Source: Ochromonadaceae sp. CCMP2298 (taxonomy: Eukaryota > Sar > Synurophyceae > Ochromonadales > Ochromonadaceae). From it: a stretch of 17,603 nt of DNA. The notes beneath the pieces were generated by a model, which was given only the letters and a program-made list of their open reading frames with translations, did not search any database and was not told the origin of the DNA. Position numbers and translations under genes: made by a program. Below are positions 1 to 9,100 of this stretch, piece after piece. The stretch is from contig MU634007.1 of NCBI GenBank assembly GCA_026770595.1, positions 1-17,603 of the forward strand, written 5' to 3'. Numbering within the stretch: the first letter of the stretch is position 1; each line of letters opens with the position of its first letter.

Positions 1-2798
1 CCCCCCTCCCCCTTGAACCTCCCTCTGAACACCGCCAGCGCCTCCACCGTATAGGCCATGCCCCCCATCTCGAAGCACTGTGCACTGCAATTATCGTTCT
101 CCAGCAGCACCACGCACACAGCATCTGCCAACTGAGCCATCTTGGCGAAGTCCTGGCTTACCCGCCTCAGGGCGCAGAAGAGAGTCAGGAAACAGTCCTT
201 CAGGTGGGCCAGGCTAGAGTGCGCCAGCTGGCAGGACACGCGCAAAAGCATAAGGGACAGCTCCCCTCCCACACCCTGGGCGCCGATTAGGCCCCTGAGC
301 ACGCCTGAGAGACCGCAGTCCCGCACAAGGTCGGCAGCCCCCGGAGCCCGCACAAGCACGGATATCAGCATCTGCACGACCCGTTTGAGCACCACCACGC
401 TCTGCGGCAGGACTGGTCTACCCTGAGAGGCGTCCGAATTAGATAAACCATAAAGTATAAAATGGGTTTTAGAAAAAATACCAGTTAGCGTATGTGTGAT
501 CGAGGTGAAATAAGTACAGGAAATCGTTATAGAAAGACGTCTTTTATGTGATTCGGAAACCTACCTGCTCTACGCGCAGAAGCAGCTGCTGCAAGGGCAG
601 GAGGGTCTGGGGGAGCAGCCCGAGGTGCAGCAGCTGCAGGGCGTATCTCGCGTTGTTGCGCACGATGCCCTCTAATGTCTGGAATATGAGGTCAAGCTGC
701 GTCTGCACGGTGCACAGCTCCTCCTCTGACAAACCCCCACCCCCACCCCCACTACTCCCACTCCCACTCCCACCCCCACCACTCCCACTGCCCGTAATCC
801 TCACACTGCCCCTCCGGTTGTGCCTTGGTGAGTCTTGGGGGTCTGCGCTGTGGCTGCGGGATCTACTACTACTACTACTACTACTGCTGTGCTCGTCATG
901 TATGCGGGACAGGGCCCCCTGAACGATGACCCCAACAGCCGCGCAGACCGCCCTCAGGGGAAGGCTGGACCCGCTCTCCACGCACAGGCAGACGTAGTTG
1001 AGCGCAGTGAGCACGGCGCTGATGCAGTCGGCCTGCAGGCACGGGAAGGCCAGCAGCATACTAGGCAGGTAGCAGTAGGTCTCCTCCAGCTGAGAGGCGT
1101 CCGAATTAGATAAATCATAAAGAATAGAATGGGTTTTAGAAAAAAACGAGTTAGCATATGTGTGTTCGAGGTGAAAATACCAGATTTGGTCCAGGGAATC
1201 ATGATAAAAAGACGTCTTTTATGTAATTCGGACACCTACCAGTGAGCAGTTCTGGGAGTTGTTGGAGTAGACGGTCAGAAGGCTGTAGGCCATGGACTGA
1301 ACCATCTGCTGGAACCCAGGGTGCAGCTGACGGGTTTTGTACATCTTTCCTGCCAGACTGGAGAGGGCTCTAACCTCCATGTCTGTCTTGACGCTCTCCT
1401 CGAGGTGCAGGATGTCCTGCAGGAAGAGCAGCAGAATGGCCCCTGAGAGGCGTCCGGATAAGATAAACCATAAAGTATTAAATGGGTTTTAGAATAAAAA
1501 CTAGTTCACGTATGTGTGTTCAAGGTGAAAAGACCAGATTTAGTCCAGAGACTATAGATAAAAAGACTTTTATGTAATCCTAACCGTACCTGCGGAGGTG
1601 GACACGAGCGCCTCGTCGGGCCCCTTCTCCGCGTCGAACATGAGGCTAATAATGGAGTGCATCAGCAGCATGAAGCGGTCGGGCCCGCTGTGCTTGAGCT
1701 GAGAGGCGTCCGTAGACCGAGTTCGATAAACCATAAAGTGTAAGGGTTTTAGAGGAAAAACCATTAAGAATATGTGTGTTCAAGGTGAAAAGACCAGATT
1801 TGGTCCAGGGAATCATGATAAAAAGACTTCTCTTATGAAATTCAGACACCTACCAGGTGGATGAACAACTGCCGCCCGCCGGCTGCCTCAAAGTCGCTCA
1901 GAAGCACGGAGCTGACAGGCAGCGTGCGCTGAATCACGTCCACTATGCACTGCGCGCCCGTGACCCACATGCCCGCCTCTTCTGCTGCCAGGCCCTTCAG
2001 CAGCTGCTCCTCAACCCCATCAGATCCTCTGTCTTTGTCCGGGGTGCCTATGGTGCTGAGCTCGGAGAGATGCCGGACCATGTGCGTTACAGCCATCACC
2101 TCGTGTAGGTACCACACCTGCTGCGTCGAGAAGCCCGTCCTACACATAGCAGACACGATGCCCGCAGCCTCCTGCTGTATGTGCAGCGCGTTGACGGGCA
2201 GCACGCCCAGGGGGAAGATGAGCAGCTTCACCAGGCTCTGCCGTATCTGCTCGATGGTCTTGCAGTCCGACAGCAGGTGCTTCAAAAGCCGCACCACGCG
2301 GGCAGTCGTCTGCACAGAGCCCAGAGTGGACAGGTCAACACCCTCTAGTTTGCACTTCTTTATCTCGAGCATGCGGATCAGGCGCAGGGCGTGCATCAGC
2401 GCGGTGGCCAGCGCTGCCTCGTTGCACACCTCTACGAACTTGGGGTGCTGCATGTGGACCAGCAGCGTCTCCAGGCAGCAGAGGCCGCCGCTGCGGGAGA
2501 ACTGCACCATGTCATCAGTCGTGCTTGTGTCATTCAGGATGTCCAGGAGCCGCTGAAAGCCGGACAGGTTGTCGCCCGTGAGCTTGGAGGTGTCGCTTAG
2601 GATCTCCTCGATGGTGTTGGACAGACACTGCCCCGCGCAGTAGATCAGCACAGGCACGTTGTCCACAGGCGCTGCCGGCTTTGCAGTCACGTCAGTAGCC
2701 CTACTGCTGTTTGATTTGAGGAAATTAGGCCGCAGGGACAGCTTGCGGCTGCCGGAATCAGACGAGCCCGCGCTGGATTTCCCAGTGAAGAAATTCAT
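1..2798 (-). CDS. WDFY3/Alfy-like BEACH-family protein, N-terminal part (partial)
   Basis: Spliced minus-strand gene cut by the left window edge. Exons (transcript order): 2798-1854, 1698-1590, 1442-1240, 1089-565, 422-1, open in one frame for at least 734 residues. The start is the ATG at 2798-2796 (MNFFTGK). After a Ser/Lys-rich leader the protein is an alpha-helical, Leu-rich armadillo/HEAT-like solenoid. The order of motifs (a 'GFSTQQVWYLHE' helix near residue 230, 'LLSDFEAAGGRQLF' near 305, then 'LGLLPQ' and 'CFEMGG' helices) parallels the N-terminal region of human WDFY3/Alfy as I remember it. BEACH proteins are very large scaffolds for autophagy and membrane traffic; the diagnostic PH-BEACH-WD40 end would lie outside the window. 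Residues about 487-540 are a Ser then Gly low-complexity insert. All four introns are introners. The family call is inference; a generic armadillo protein is the alternative. Confidence 0.7.
423..564 (-). mobile_element. Introner, intron 4 of the BEACH-like gene
   Basis: 142 nt, phase 0, exon context CAG|G. The donor is GTAGGTTTCCGAATCACATAA and the acceptor end is GGACGCCTCTCAG. Subfamily A ends, but the central part is diverged: the CCTGGACCAAATCTGG block is largely lost. Confidence 0.9.
730..900 (-). repeat. Coding low-complexity tract (AGT and GGN repeats)
   Basis: Inside exon 4 of the BEACH-like gene. A perfect CTA/AGT trinucleotide run at about 863-886 encodes most of a run of eight serines. 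A second tract of GGG/GGT/AGT codons at about 730-800 encodes a Gly/Ser linker. The frame stays open, so this is probably a disordered linker between armadillo blocks that varies in length by slippage. Confidence 0.85.
1090..1239 (-). mobile_element. Introner, intron 3 of the BEACH-like gene
   Basis: 150 nt, phase 0, exon context CTG|C. Subfamily A near consensus: GTAGGTGTCCGAATTACATAA at the 5' end, the palindrome AAAAGACGTCTTTT broken only by one extra base, and TCTAATTCGGACGCCTCTCAG at the 3' end. Confidence 0.95.
1443..1589 (-). mobile_element. Introner, intron 2 of the BEACH-like gene
   Basis: 147 nt, phase 1, exon context CAG|G. It combines a subfamily B donor (GTACGGTTAGGATTACATAA) and a B-like 3' repeat (TTTATCTTATCCGGACG) with an A-like central region, so it is a mosaic copy. 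Confidence 0.93.
1699..1853 (-). mobile_element. Introner, intron 1 of the BEACH-like gene
   Basis: 155 nt, phase 0, exon context CTG|C. Subfamily A body with the TCTAC insertion variant at the 3' end (CTCGGTCTACGGACGCC), which recurs in RPB1 introns 5, 12 and 20. Confidence 0.95.
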
Positions 2799-3717
2799 CG
2801 CTACCTCTCCTAGACCCGGCCAGGAAGATGCTGTCCTTTCCGCCCGGAGCCTCGAACAGAGTGACTGACCCCTGGTCTCGGCACGTCAGGTTGGTCGACA
2901 GCTGCACAGCGAAAATGCGAAGGTGCTTCATTGCGAATGCTCTCCGAACAACGCAATCCCTGGAATCTTGCCCAAAGAAAAGGCAAGATTGCTTGAGAAA
3001 CGGGGAATTAGACCTTTTTGTAAAAATCAGGTTTTTGGCCCCCTGTTTTTTTGTCTTTGCCTCTTTTTTATAGTCCCTATTTGATGAGGGGACCGCAACG
3101 GGCACTTTCCCCCATTGGACCCCTCCAAAAAGTGGCTAAATTCTATTCTGCAAAATTAGTTTTTGGTTCGTAAAATATGTGTCAGATTTTACACATGTCT
3201 AGAACACCTTACGATAGATCGATGTGCAATTTGATTCTCTATCGATCTACCGTGACAGAATTGAGACATATGAACAACCTGACACACGACTTGTGAACCA
3301 AAAGTTCGTTTTGGCGCTTGGAATGTAACTAACAGGAATAGAATTTAGCCATTTTTTTTAGAGGGAAGTGCCCGTTGCGGACTTGACTCCGGCGCCCTTT
3401 TCTTGCCAAACAGCAAAGAGGAACCAATTACAGTATGAACTCGCCATCGAGATCGGAGCTTCTTATTCAAGCAGCCCTGCTCCGAGGCAAGATCCCCTAG
3501 CTCCTGCTGCAGTCTATGGGCGTAGATCGCAGCACTGCGCACGACTGCTCGAAAAAGGGGATGTGGGGACCTCACGAGTAGGGCCCCAATATAGATAATA
3601 ATCAAAGATATTTGACAATACATGCAGCTATCGCAAGTACATAAGGATACAGTATATATTCGCAGCTACGCCCCGCCCATCAGCTCATTAGCTCATTATT
3701 CGCAACTCCTCTGCCCT
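2799..3717. other. Intergenic region between the BEACH-like gene and CDK11
   Basis: Upstream region of the BEACH-like gene (minus) and downstream region of CDK11 (minus). It is AT-rich compared with exons. Its main content is the foldback element at 3091-3382. I see no convincing gene: reading frames across it are short, overlap the inverted repeat or have no recognisable product. No TATA box or polyadenylation signal could be assigned with confidence. Confidence 0.6.
3091..3382. mobile_element. Foldback / MITE-like non-autonomous element
   Basis: Long imperfect inverted repeat without coding capacity. The tips are perfect over 15 nt: CCGCAACGGGCACTT at 3093-3107 pairs with 3366-3380. Matched blocks continue inwards: TGGCTAAATTCTATT (3133-3147 with 3337-3351), TTTTGGTTC (3161-3169 with 3295-3303), GTGTCAG (3179-3185 with 3279-3285), ATGTCT (3195-3200 with 3264-3269) and TAGATCGAT (3215-3223 with 3241-3249), around a loop at 3224-3240. 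Four inner blocks share one symmetry axis. The ends are unrelated to the introners. No clear target-site duplication: TTGA occurs at 3081-3084 and 3383-3386 but is not symmetrically placed. Confidence 0.8.
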
Positions 3718-5695
3718 CTATTCATCTTCCTCAAGCCGCGACTTGAAAGTGGGCATCTTGTCGGGATCAGTGGGCGAGGGCTTCTCGACAGTGAGCCAGG
3801 GGTGCTTCAGAGCGTCTGCGGCGGACACGCGCTGTTTCGGGTCCATATGCAGCAGCTGGGAGAGCAGATCGAGGCCGCAGGAGGACAGCGCCATTCCCCC
3901 AGAAAAGGAGGTCTCCGGGAACAGCTCGCGCAGCTTGCTGCGCGCCCCAACCCTCCAGCTGATCTTGGACACGTGCGGGAGGGCGGTGAAGCCCGGCCAG
4001 CGTTCTTCTGTTGGCGCGCCTAGCACTTTGAATATCTTCGTCACCTGGTCCGCCTCCCCCTCCCCCGGGAACAGCGGCTGAGAGGTGTCCGAATAAGACA
4101 AACCATAGAGTATAAAATTGGTTTTAGAAAAAAGACCAGTTAGCGTATATGCAAACAAGATTAAAAGACCAGATTTGGTCCAGGAAATCGTGATAAAAAG
4201 ACGTGTTTTATGTAATCCTAACCGCACCTGCCCCGTCACCATTTCTGCGAAAATGCAGCCAACGGACCAGATATCCAGCGCGGTGGTGTAGGTGCGTGAG
4301 CCCAGGAGCAGCTCGGGTGGCCGGTCTGTGGGGTGTTTTAGATGGGTGGGGCAGTGTGAGTGTGAATGTGAGAGGGTAAGAGCGTGTGTGAGAGTGTGAA
4401 TGTGGGAGGGTGTGTAAGGAGAAATGTAGAAAAAGACCACATAAGGAATAGGTATATGGAATAAGGGGATAATATATAATATATTATGTGCAGGTGATAG
4501 CAGGTGGCAAGAGGGGCTTACACCACAGAGTGACCACCTCCTGGGTATAGGGCTGGATGGGACTGCGGGAGGGAAAGGGTATTGGTAGGTAAAGGGGAAA
4601 GGGTAAAGGAAGAGGGTAAAGGGGGAAGGGTAAAAAGGGGGGAAAAGGAAGAGGGTAAAGGGGGGTAAAGGATTAGATGTGTCAGTCAACGCAATTACTC
4701 AACGACCGCACTCTACCACTTCCACAACCGACCTTGCAGGCTCAATAGCGGGAGGAAAGTATAGAAGTATAGAAGTATGGAAGCAGGGGAGTAGGGAAGC
4801 AGAGAAATAGAGAGGGAATGCAGAGGGGCACACGGCGCCTCGCTCACCTGCCATATTTGCGGGCCAGGCCAAAGTCGCACACAGCGAGGAAGCCTTTGTT
4901 CGAGTAGAGCAGGTTGGAAGTCTTGAGGTCTCGGTGCAGGTACCAGCGCTGGTGCATGTGGTCCACGGCGCTGAGCAGCTGCACCATTATCTGCTTCACC
5001 TCTGCGATAGAGAAGGACTGCTTCGACAGACGCATGCAGGTCTTGAGGTCGTTCTCGCAGTACTCCATCACCATGAATATCTTGTCTATCGAGCTGCCCA
5101 CCACCATCTCCCGCACGCGTACGATGTGTGGGTGCTGCAGGTCCAGCAGGATGTTTATCTCCCTCAGGGCGGTTACTGGAAACCCCACCTTGTTCGCCTC
5201 AGGCCCGAACTTGATCTGCTTCAGGGCGTACACCTGGCCCGTCTCGCGGCAGCGGGCTTTGAAGACCATGCCGTAGGTGCCCTGGTCGATGAAGTTGAGC
5301 CGCTGGTAGCAGTCCACGGACCGACAGCCGTCGAAGATGGGGTTGTGGGGACGTGGCGCCACAACCTCTGCTATCTTCCCCGTTGCGTTTGTCTGCATCG
5401 CTGTGCCCGCCACTGGCTCGGAAGAGCTTGCACCGGAGCCACCACCGCCCGTTTGCATCGCACCACCAGCCTGCAGCCCCGCACGCCCCCCTGCGTCTCC
5501 GCCCCTCGACGATGGATCACTCGCGCCGTTATCGACAGCACCATTGGCAGCTCCACTAGTAGTTGCTACGCTCGCTGCGGTGGAGCTTGCGCTGGAGCTA
5601 GCAGGAGCCTTCGACTTCTTGGCTGGCGGCTTCCCACCGCCGTCGCTTTCGTCATCGCTGGAGTCCCATTTACCCCTCTTCGGTCGGTCCGCCAT
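3718..5695 (-). CDS. CDK11: CDK11 (PITSLRE/CDC2L)-type cyclin-dependent kinase
   Basis: Complete gene, 448 aa. Exons: 5695-4848, 4562-4522, 4325-4228, 4077-3718. Residues 1-120 are a disordered, Lys/Ser/Gly/Ala-rich leader. The kinase domain follows: GCRSV (123-127, typical of CDK11), glycine loop IDQGTYG (136-142), ATP lysine K159, C-helix PVTALRE (173-179, the PITSLRE equivalent), catalytic HRDLKTSN (254-261), DFG (274-276) and WYRPPE (296-301). All catalytic residues are present. CDK11 with cyclin L is known to phosphorylate the RNA polymerase II CTD and splicing factors in the nucleus. The N-terminal extension is much shorter than in animal CDK11. Introns 1 and 2 are ordinary; intron 3 is an introner. 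CDK10 (PISSLRE) is the main alternative, but GCRSV and the C-helix context favour CDK11 or plant CDKG. It is divergent from RPB1, 423 nt apart. Confidence 0.93.
4078..4227 (-). mobile_element. Introner, intron 3 of CDK11
   Basis: 150 nt, phase 0, exon context CAG|C (…VTGQ|PLFPG). The donor is GTGCGGTTAGGATTACATAA (subfamily B type with GTGCG), the centre has CTGGACCAAATCTGGTC, and the 3' end is GTCTTATTCGGACACCTCTCAG. It is a mosaic copy. Confidence 0.93.
4326..4521 (-). other. Ordinary (non-introner) intron 2 of CDK11
   Basis: 196 nt, GTAAGC…CCCCACAG, phase 1. It contains an AT palindrome (ATAATATATTAT) and a degenerate CACACTC-type repeat. No terminal inverted repeat and no similarity to the introners. 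The splice is fixed by protein continuity: TGG T|AC CGG restores the W-Y-R of the WYRPPE motif. Confidence 0.85.
4563..4847 (-). other. Ordinary (non-introner) intron 1 of CDK11 with long polypyrimidine tract
   Basis: 285 nt, GTGAGC…CCCGCAG, phase 2. The 3' half (4566-4670) is an almost pure C/T tract in the transcript made of CCCTTTAC-like units, ending at the acceptor. The 5' part has a degenerate CTATACTT repeat. The following exon (4522-4562) is only 41 nt and encodes the T-loop. Confidence 0.85.
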
Positions 5696-6118
5696 TGTCG
5701 GTCACGCCTAGATCCACACGACAATGCTCCCTTGCAAGAAGAGCTCCACCGAGCGGTTGTGCAGAGCGACACAACAGCAGGACAACTCCAACATTGAGAG
5801 GAGAGTCTTCCTTCACCTCCACCTTTCTTTCGGAAAGGGTTAAATTGCAACATATAATGGCGCTTTTTGAGTGTAGAAACTACTAAAATGGCGCCAATCT
5901 TTCGAAGATACTGCTCAGCCGCACGAGGATTCTCCTCGCACAGCGCTGTTCAGGTTCAGGAGGGCTTGCAAGGCTGAGCAGCGCAGTATCGTAGCGCCCA
6001 CGGAGGGATTGGAAGCAGGATCTCGTTTACTGCATGGAGTTGACGCTTGATCCGATTGTTTGATCCGTCATCGGAATTTGCGTGCTTCTCTCGTTAGCAC
6101 AGCGCCGACACCGCAGCC
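5696..6118. promoter_or_regulatory. Divergent CDK11 / RPB1 promoter region
   Basis: 423 nt separate the two start codons, so both 5' UTRs and promoters must fit here. Visible elements are a GGCGCCAAT stretch (5890-5898) that is part CCAAT, part GGCGCC, a second GGCGC at 5860-5864, and the inverted repeat at 5907-5990. No TATA box could be assigned. A short upstream frame of nine codons (6034-6063) would lie in the RPB1 leader if transcription starts before it. The shared region suggests co-regulation, which is inference. Confidence 0.6.
5907..5990. repeat. Inverted repeat in the divergent promoter
   Basis: GATACTGCTCAGCC (5907-5920) is complementary to GGCTGAGCAGCGCAGTATC (5972-5990), apart from a 5-nt bulge. 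A small hairpin CGAGGA-TTC-TCCTCG (5924-5938) is nested inside. It could be a cruciform, a regulatory palindrome, or a short structured RNA. Confidence 0.65.
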
Positions 6119-9100
6119 ATGACGGCAAACCTGCAGTTCACGCACTCCAAATGCCGCTTGCGGCCCATCAAGAAAGTCCAGTTTGGCATTTTCGCTCCCG
6201 ACATCATCGTAAGTGCCGTCTTTGCAATGCCAATTTATTTCCTCGCGCCGGACTAGTCTTGACGCGTTCGCTCCCTTTGCCCGTTCAACGCACAGAAAAA
6301 AGGGTCAGTGACGCAGAAGATGACGCTTGCCAATGGCGACATTGTGCGTGCGGGTATAACAAGTCTCGATCGATATAAGGATGGACAGGGGGTGTACGGC
6401 AGCGTGGCGGATCCGCGCATGGGCTCTCTGTCTGAGACGTGCAAGACCTGCGACTGCAGCTACACGGGCAGCGGGTCCAAAGTGAACGACTGCCCGGGGC
6501 ATTTCGGCCACATCGAGCTCTGCAGGGCGGTGTATCACTGCGGCTTTATCAACGAGGTGGTGCGCATATTGGGCTGCGTGTGCTTCAGCTGCTCGCGGCT
6601 GCTGCTGGACGAACGCGTGACGAAGGACCGAGAGGTCCTGGGGGTGAAGGATGCAGAGACAAGGTTCCGGAGGATCCACACTCGGTGCGACAGGATGAAC
6701 GTGAGGTGCGAGTCGGCCGCGCTGGACGACGTGAACACTTATCTGGACACGAACAACGGAGTGAAGACTGAGTCCGCGGAGGCCTCGTTGTATATGGAGA
6801 TGTTTGGGGAGAGCAAGGAGAGCAAGCCGGAGCTCGTGCACTCCAAGGGCAGCAAGCCGCCCTGCGGAGCCACCCGGCCCAAGTTTCGCAGAGAGGGCAT
6901 GACGGTGTACGTTACGTATCCGGATGATATGGACACGTACCCGGGCACTGGGCAGAAGAAGCAGGTAGGTGTAGGTGTTGTAGAATTACATAAAAGACGT
7001 CTTTTTATCATGATTCCCTGCACCAAATCTGGTCTTCTCACCCTCTAACACATACACTAACTGGTTTTTAATTCTAAAACCCACTTTATGGTTTATCTAA
7101 CTCGGACGCCAGGTGCTGAGTGCGGCCACTGTGTTCGACGTCTTCAAGCGCATATCGGACGAAGACGTGGAGCGGCTGGGATTCAACCCAAAGTGGTCGC
7201 GACCTGAGTGGATGCTAGTCTCTGTAATGCCCGTGCCACCGCCGCACGTGAGGCCCTCCGTTATGCAGGGGGAGATGCAGTCCGAAGACGACCTCACCTT
7301 CGCATTGTCCAATATCGTCAAGGCCAACTCGGTGCTGGAGGACGCCATCATAAAGGGCCACCCCAGGGCCATCGTGTTCGACCTGGAATTGCTGCTGCAG
7401 CAGCGAGTAACCGCTATGTTCGACAACGAGAGAGAAGACAGCCCAACGGAGACTCAGAAAACAGGCCGACCCCTTAAGACGCTGCGCTCGCGCCTGCGCG
7501 GCAAGGAGGGCCGCATCCGGGGGAACCTTATGGGCAAGCGAGTGGACTTCTCGGCGCGCACGGTGATCACGGCGGACCCCAATCTGTCCATCGACCAGGT
7601 GGGCGTGCCCCGCTCCGTGGCGCTCATCCTCACCGTGCCCGTGACCGTTACGCCCTTCAACATCCACGAATTGCGGCAATTGGTGGCCAACGGCCCCCTC
7701 GAGTGGCCCGGCGCCATGTACATAATCAGAGCCGACCAGAGCCGCTTCGACCTGCGACACGTGCGCTCCAAGAGCGACGTCAGCCTGGAGTACGGGTGGA
7801 TAGTGGAGAGACACCTCAGGTAGGTGTCCGAATTACATAAAAGACGTATTTTTTATCATGATTCACCAAATCTGGTCTTTTTACCTCGAACGCCCATACG
7901 CTAACTGGTTTTTATTCTAAATCCCATTTTATACTTTATGATTTATCTAATTCGGACGCCTCTCAGGGACGACGACGTGGTGTTGTTCAACCGCCAGCCC
8001 TCTCTGCACAAAATGTCCATCATGGGGCACCGGGCCAAGATCCTGGACTGGTCCACCTTCCGCCTCAACCTGTCCGTCACCACCCCCTACAACGCCGACT
8101 TCGACGGGGACGAGATGAACCTGCACGTGCCGCAGTCCATCAACGCGCAGGCGGACGCCAGGTAGGTGTCCGAATTACATAAAAGACGTCTTTTTATCAT
8201 GATTCCCTGGACCAAATCTGGTATTTTCACCTCGATCACACATATGCTAACTGGTTTTTATTCTAAAACCCAATTCATACTTTATGATTTATCTAATTCG
8301 GACGCCTCTCAGAGAGCTCATGATGGTGCCCAAGAACATCATCACCCCCCAGTCGAACCGCAACGTCATGGGCATCGTGCAGGACGCCTTGCTGGGGGTG
8401 CGTTTCATGACCCTACGAGACGTGTTTATCGAGAAGGAGGACTTCATGATGGCGCTCATGTGGATCAACACCTGGTAGGTGTAGGTGCTGTAGAATTACA
8501 TAAAAGGGCCGTATGTCTTTTTATCATGATTCCCTACCCAAATCTGGTCTTTTCACCTCGAACACCCATACGTTAACCGGTTTTCCTTCTAAATCCCTTA
8601 CACTTACTGATTTATCTAACTCGGTCTATGGACGCCTCTCAGGGACGGGACCGTCCCCGCGCCGGCGATCATCAAGCCCCGCCAGCTGTGGACGGGCAAG
8701 CAGCTGTTCAGCATGATCTGCCCCAAGATCAACTACCGCGGCCGGGCTAAGAACTACAAAGAGCCTGACTACTCAAAGACGCCCGACCCCTTCAACTACA
8801 TGGACTCGGAGGTGCTCATTCACGGCGGCGTGCTGCTGCAAGGTAGGTGTCCGAATTACATAAAAGACGTATTTTTTATCAAGATTCACCAAATCTGGTC
8901 TTTTTACCTCGAACGCCCATACGCTAACTGGTTTTTATTCTAAAACCCTTCCACTTTATGGTTTATCTAACTCGGCCTACGGACGCCTCTCAGGCATCGT
9001 GGACAAGAACATCGTGGGCACCTCGGGGGGCTCGATCGTGCACCTGACGGTGCTGCAGAAGGGCTGGGAGGAGACGCGCAGCTTCATGAACCAGATCCAA

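Noticed and set aside
3435-3577. Plus-strand reading MNSPSRSELLIQAALLRGKIP, one stop codon, then a helix-turn-helix-like stretch (GVDRSTAHD)
   Set aside because: It looks vaguely like a decayed transposase N-terminus near the foldback element, but the match is short, subjective and interrupted; no family can be named.
3345-3623. 92-codon minus-strand frame downstream of CDK11
   Set aside because: It runs through the right tip of the foldback element, has no recognisable domain and no supporting context.
4934-5797. Long open frames opposite the CDK11 first exon
   Set aside because: Antisense shadows caused by GC-rich codon usage in exon 1; the kinase motifs are all on the minus strand.
6305-7814. 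Long minus-strand frames opposite RPB1 exons 2 and 3
   Set aside because: Shadows of RPB1; no protein family is recognisable, and the opposite strand encodes conserved RPB1 motifs.
8313-8316. Alternative acceptor two bases downstream at RPB1 intron 4 (AGAG)
   Set aside because: It would shift the frame; only the first AG gives the conserved ELMMVPKN continuation.
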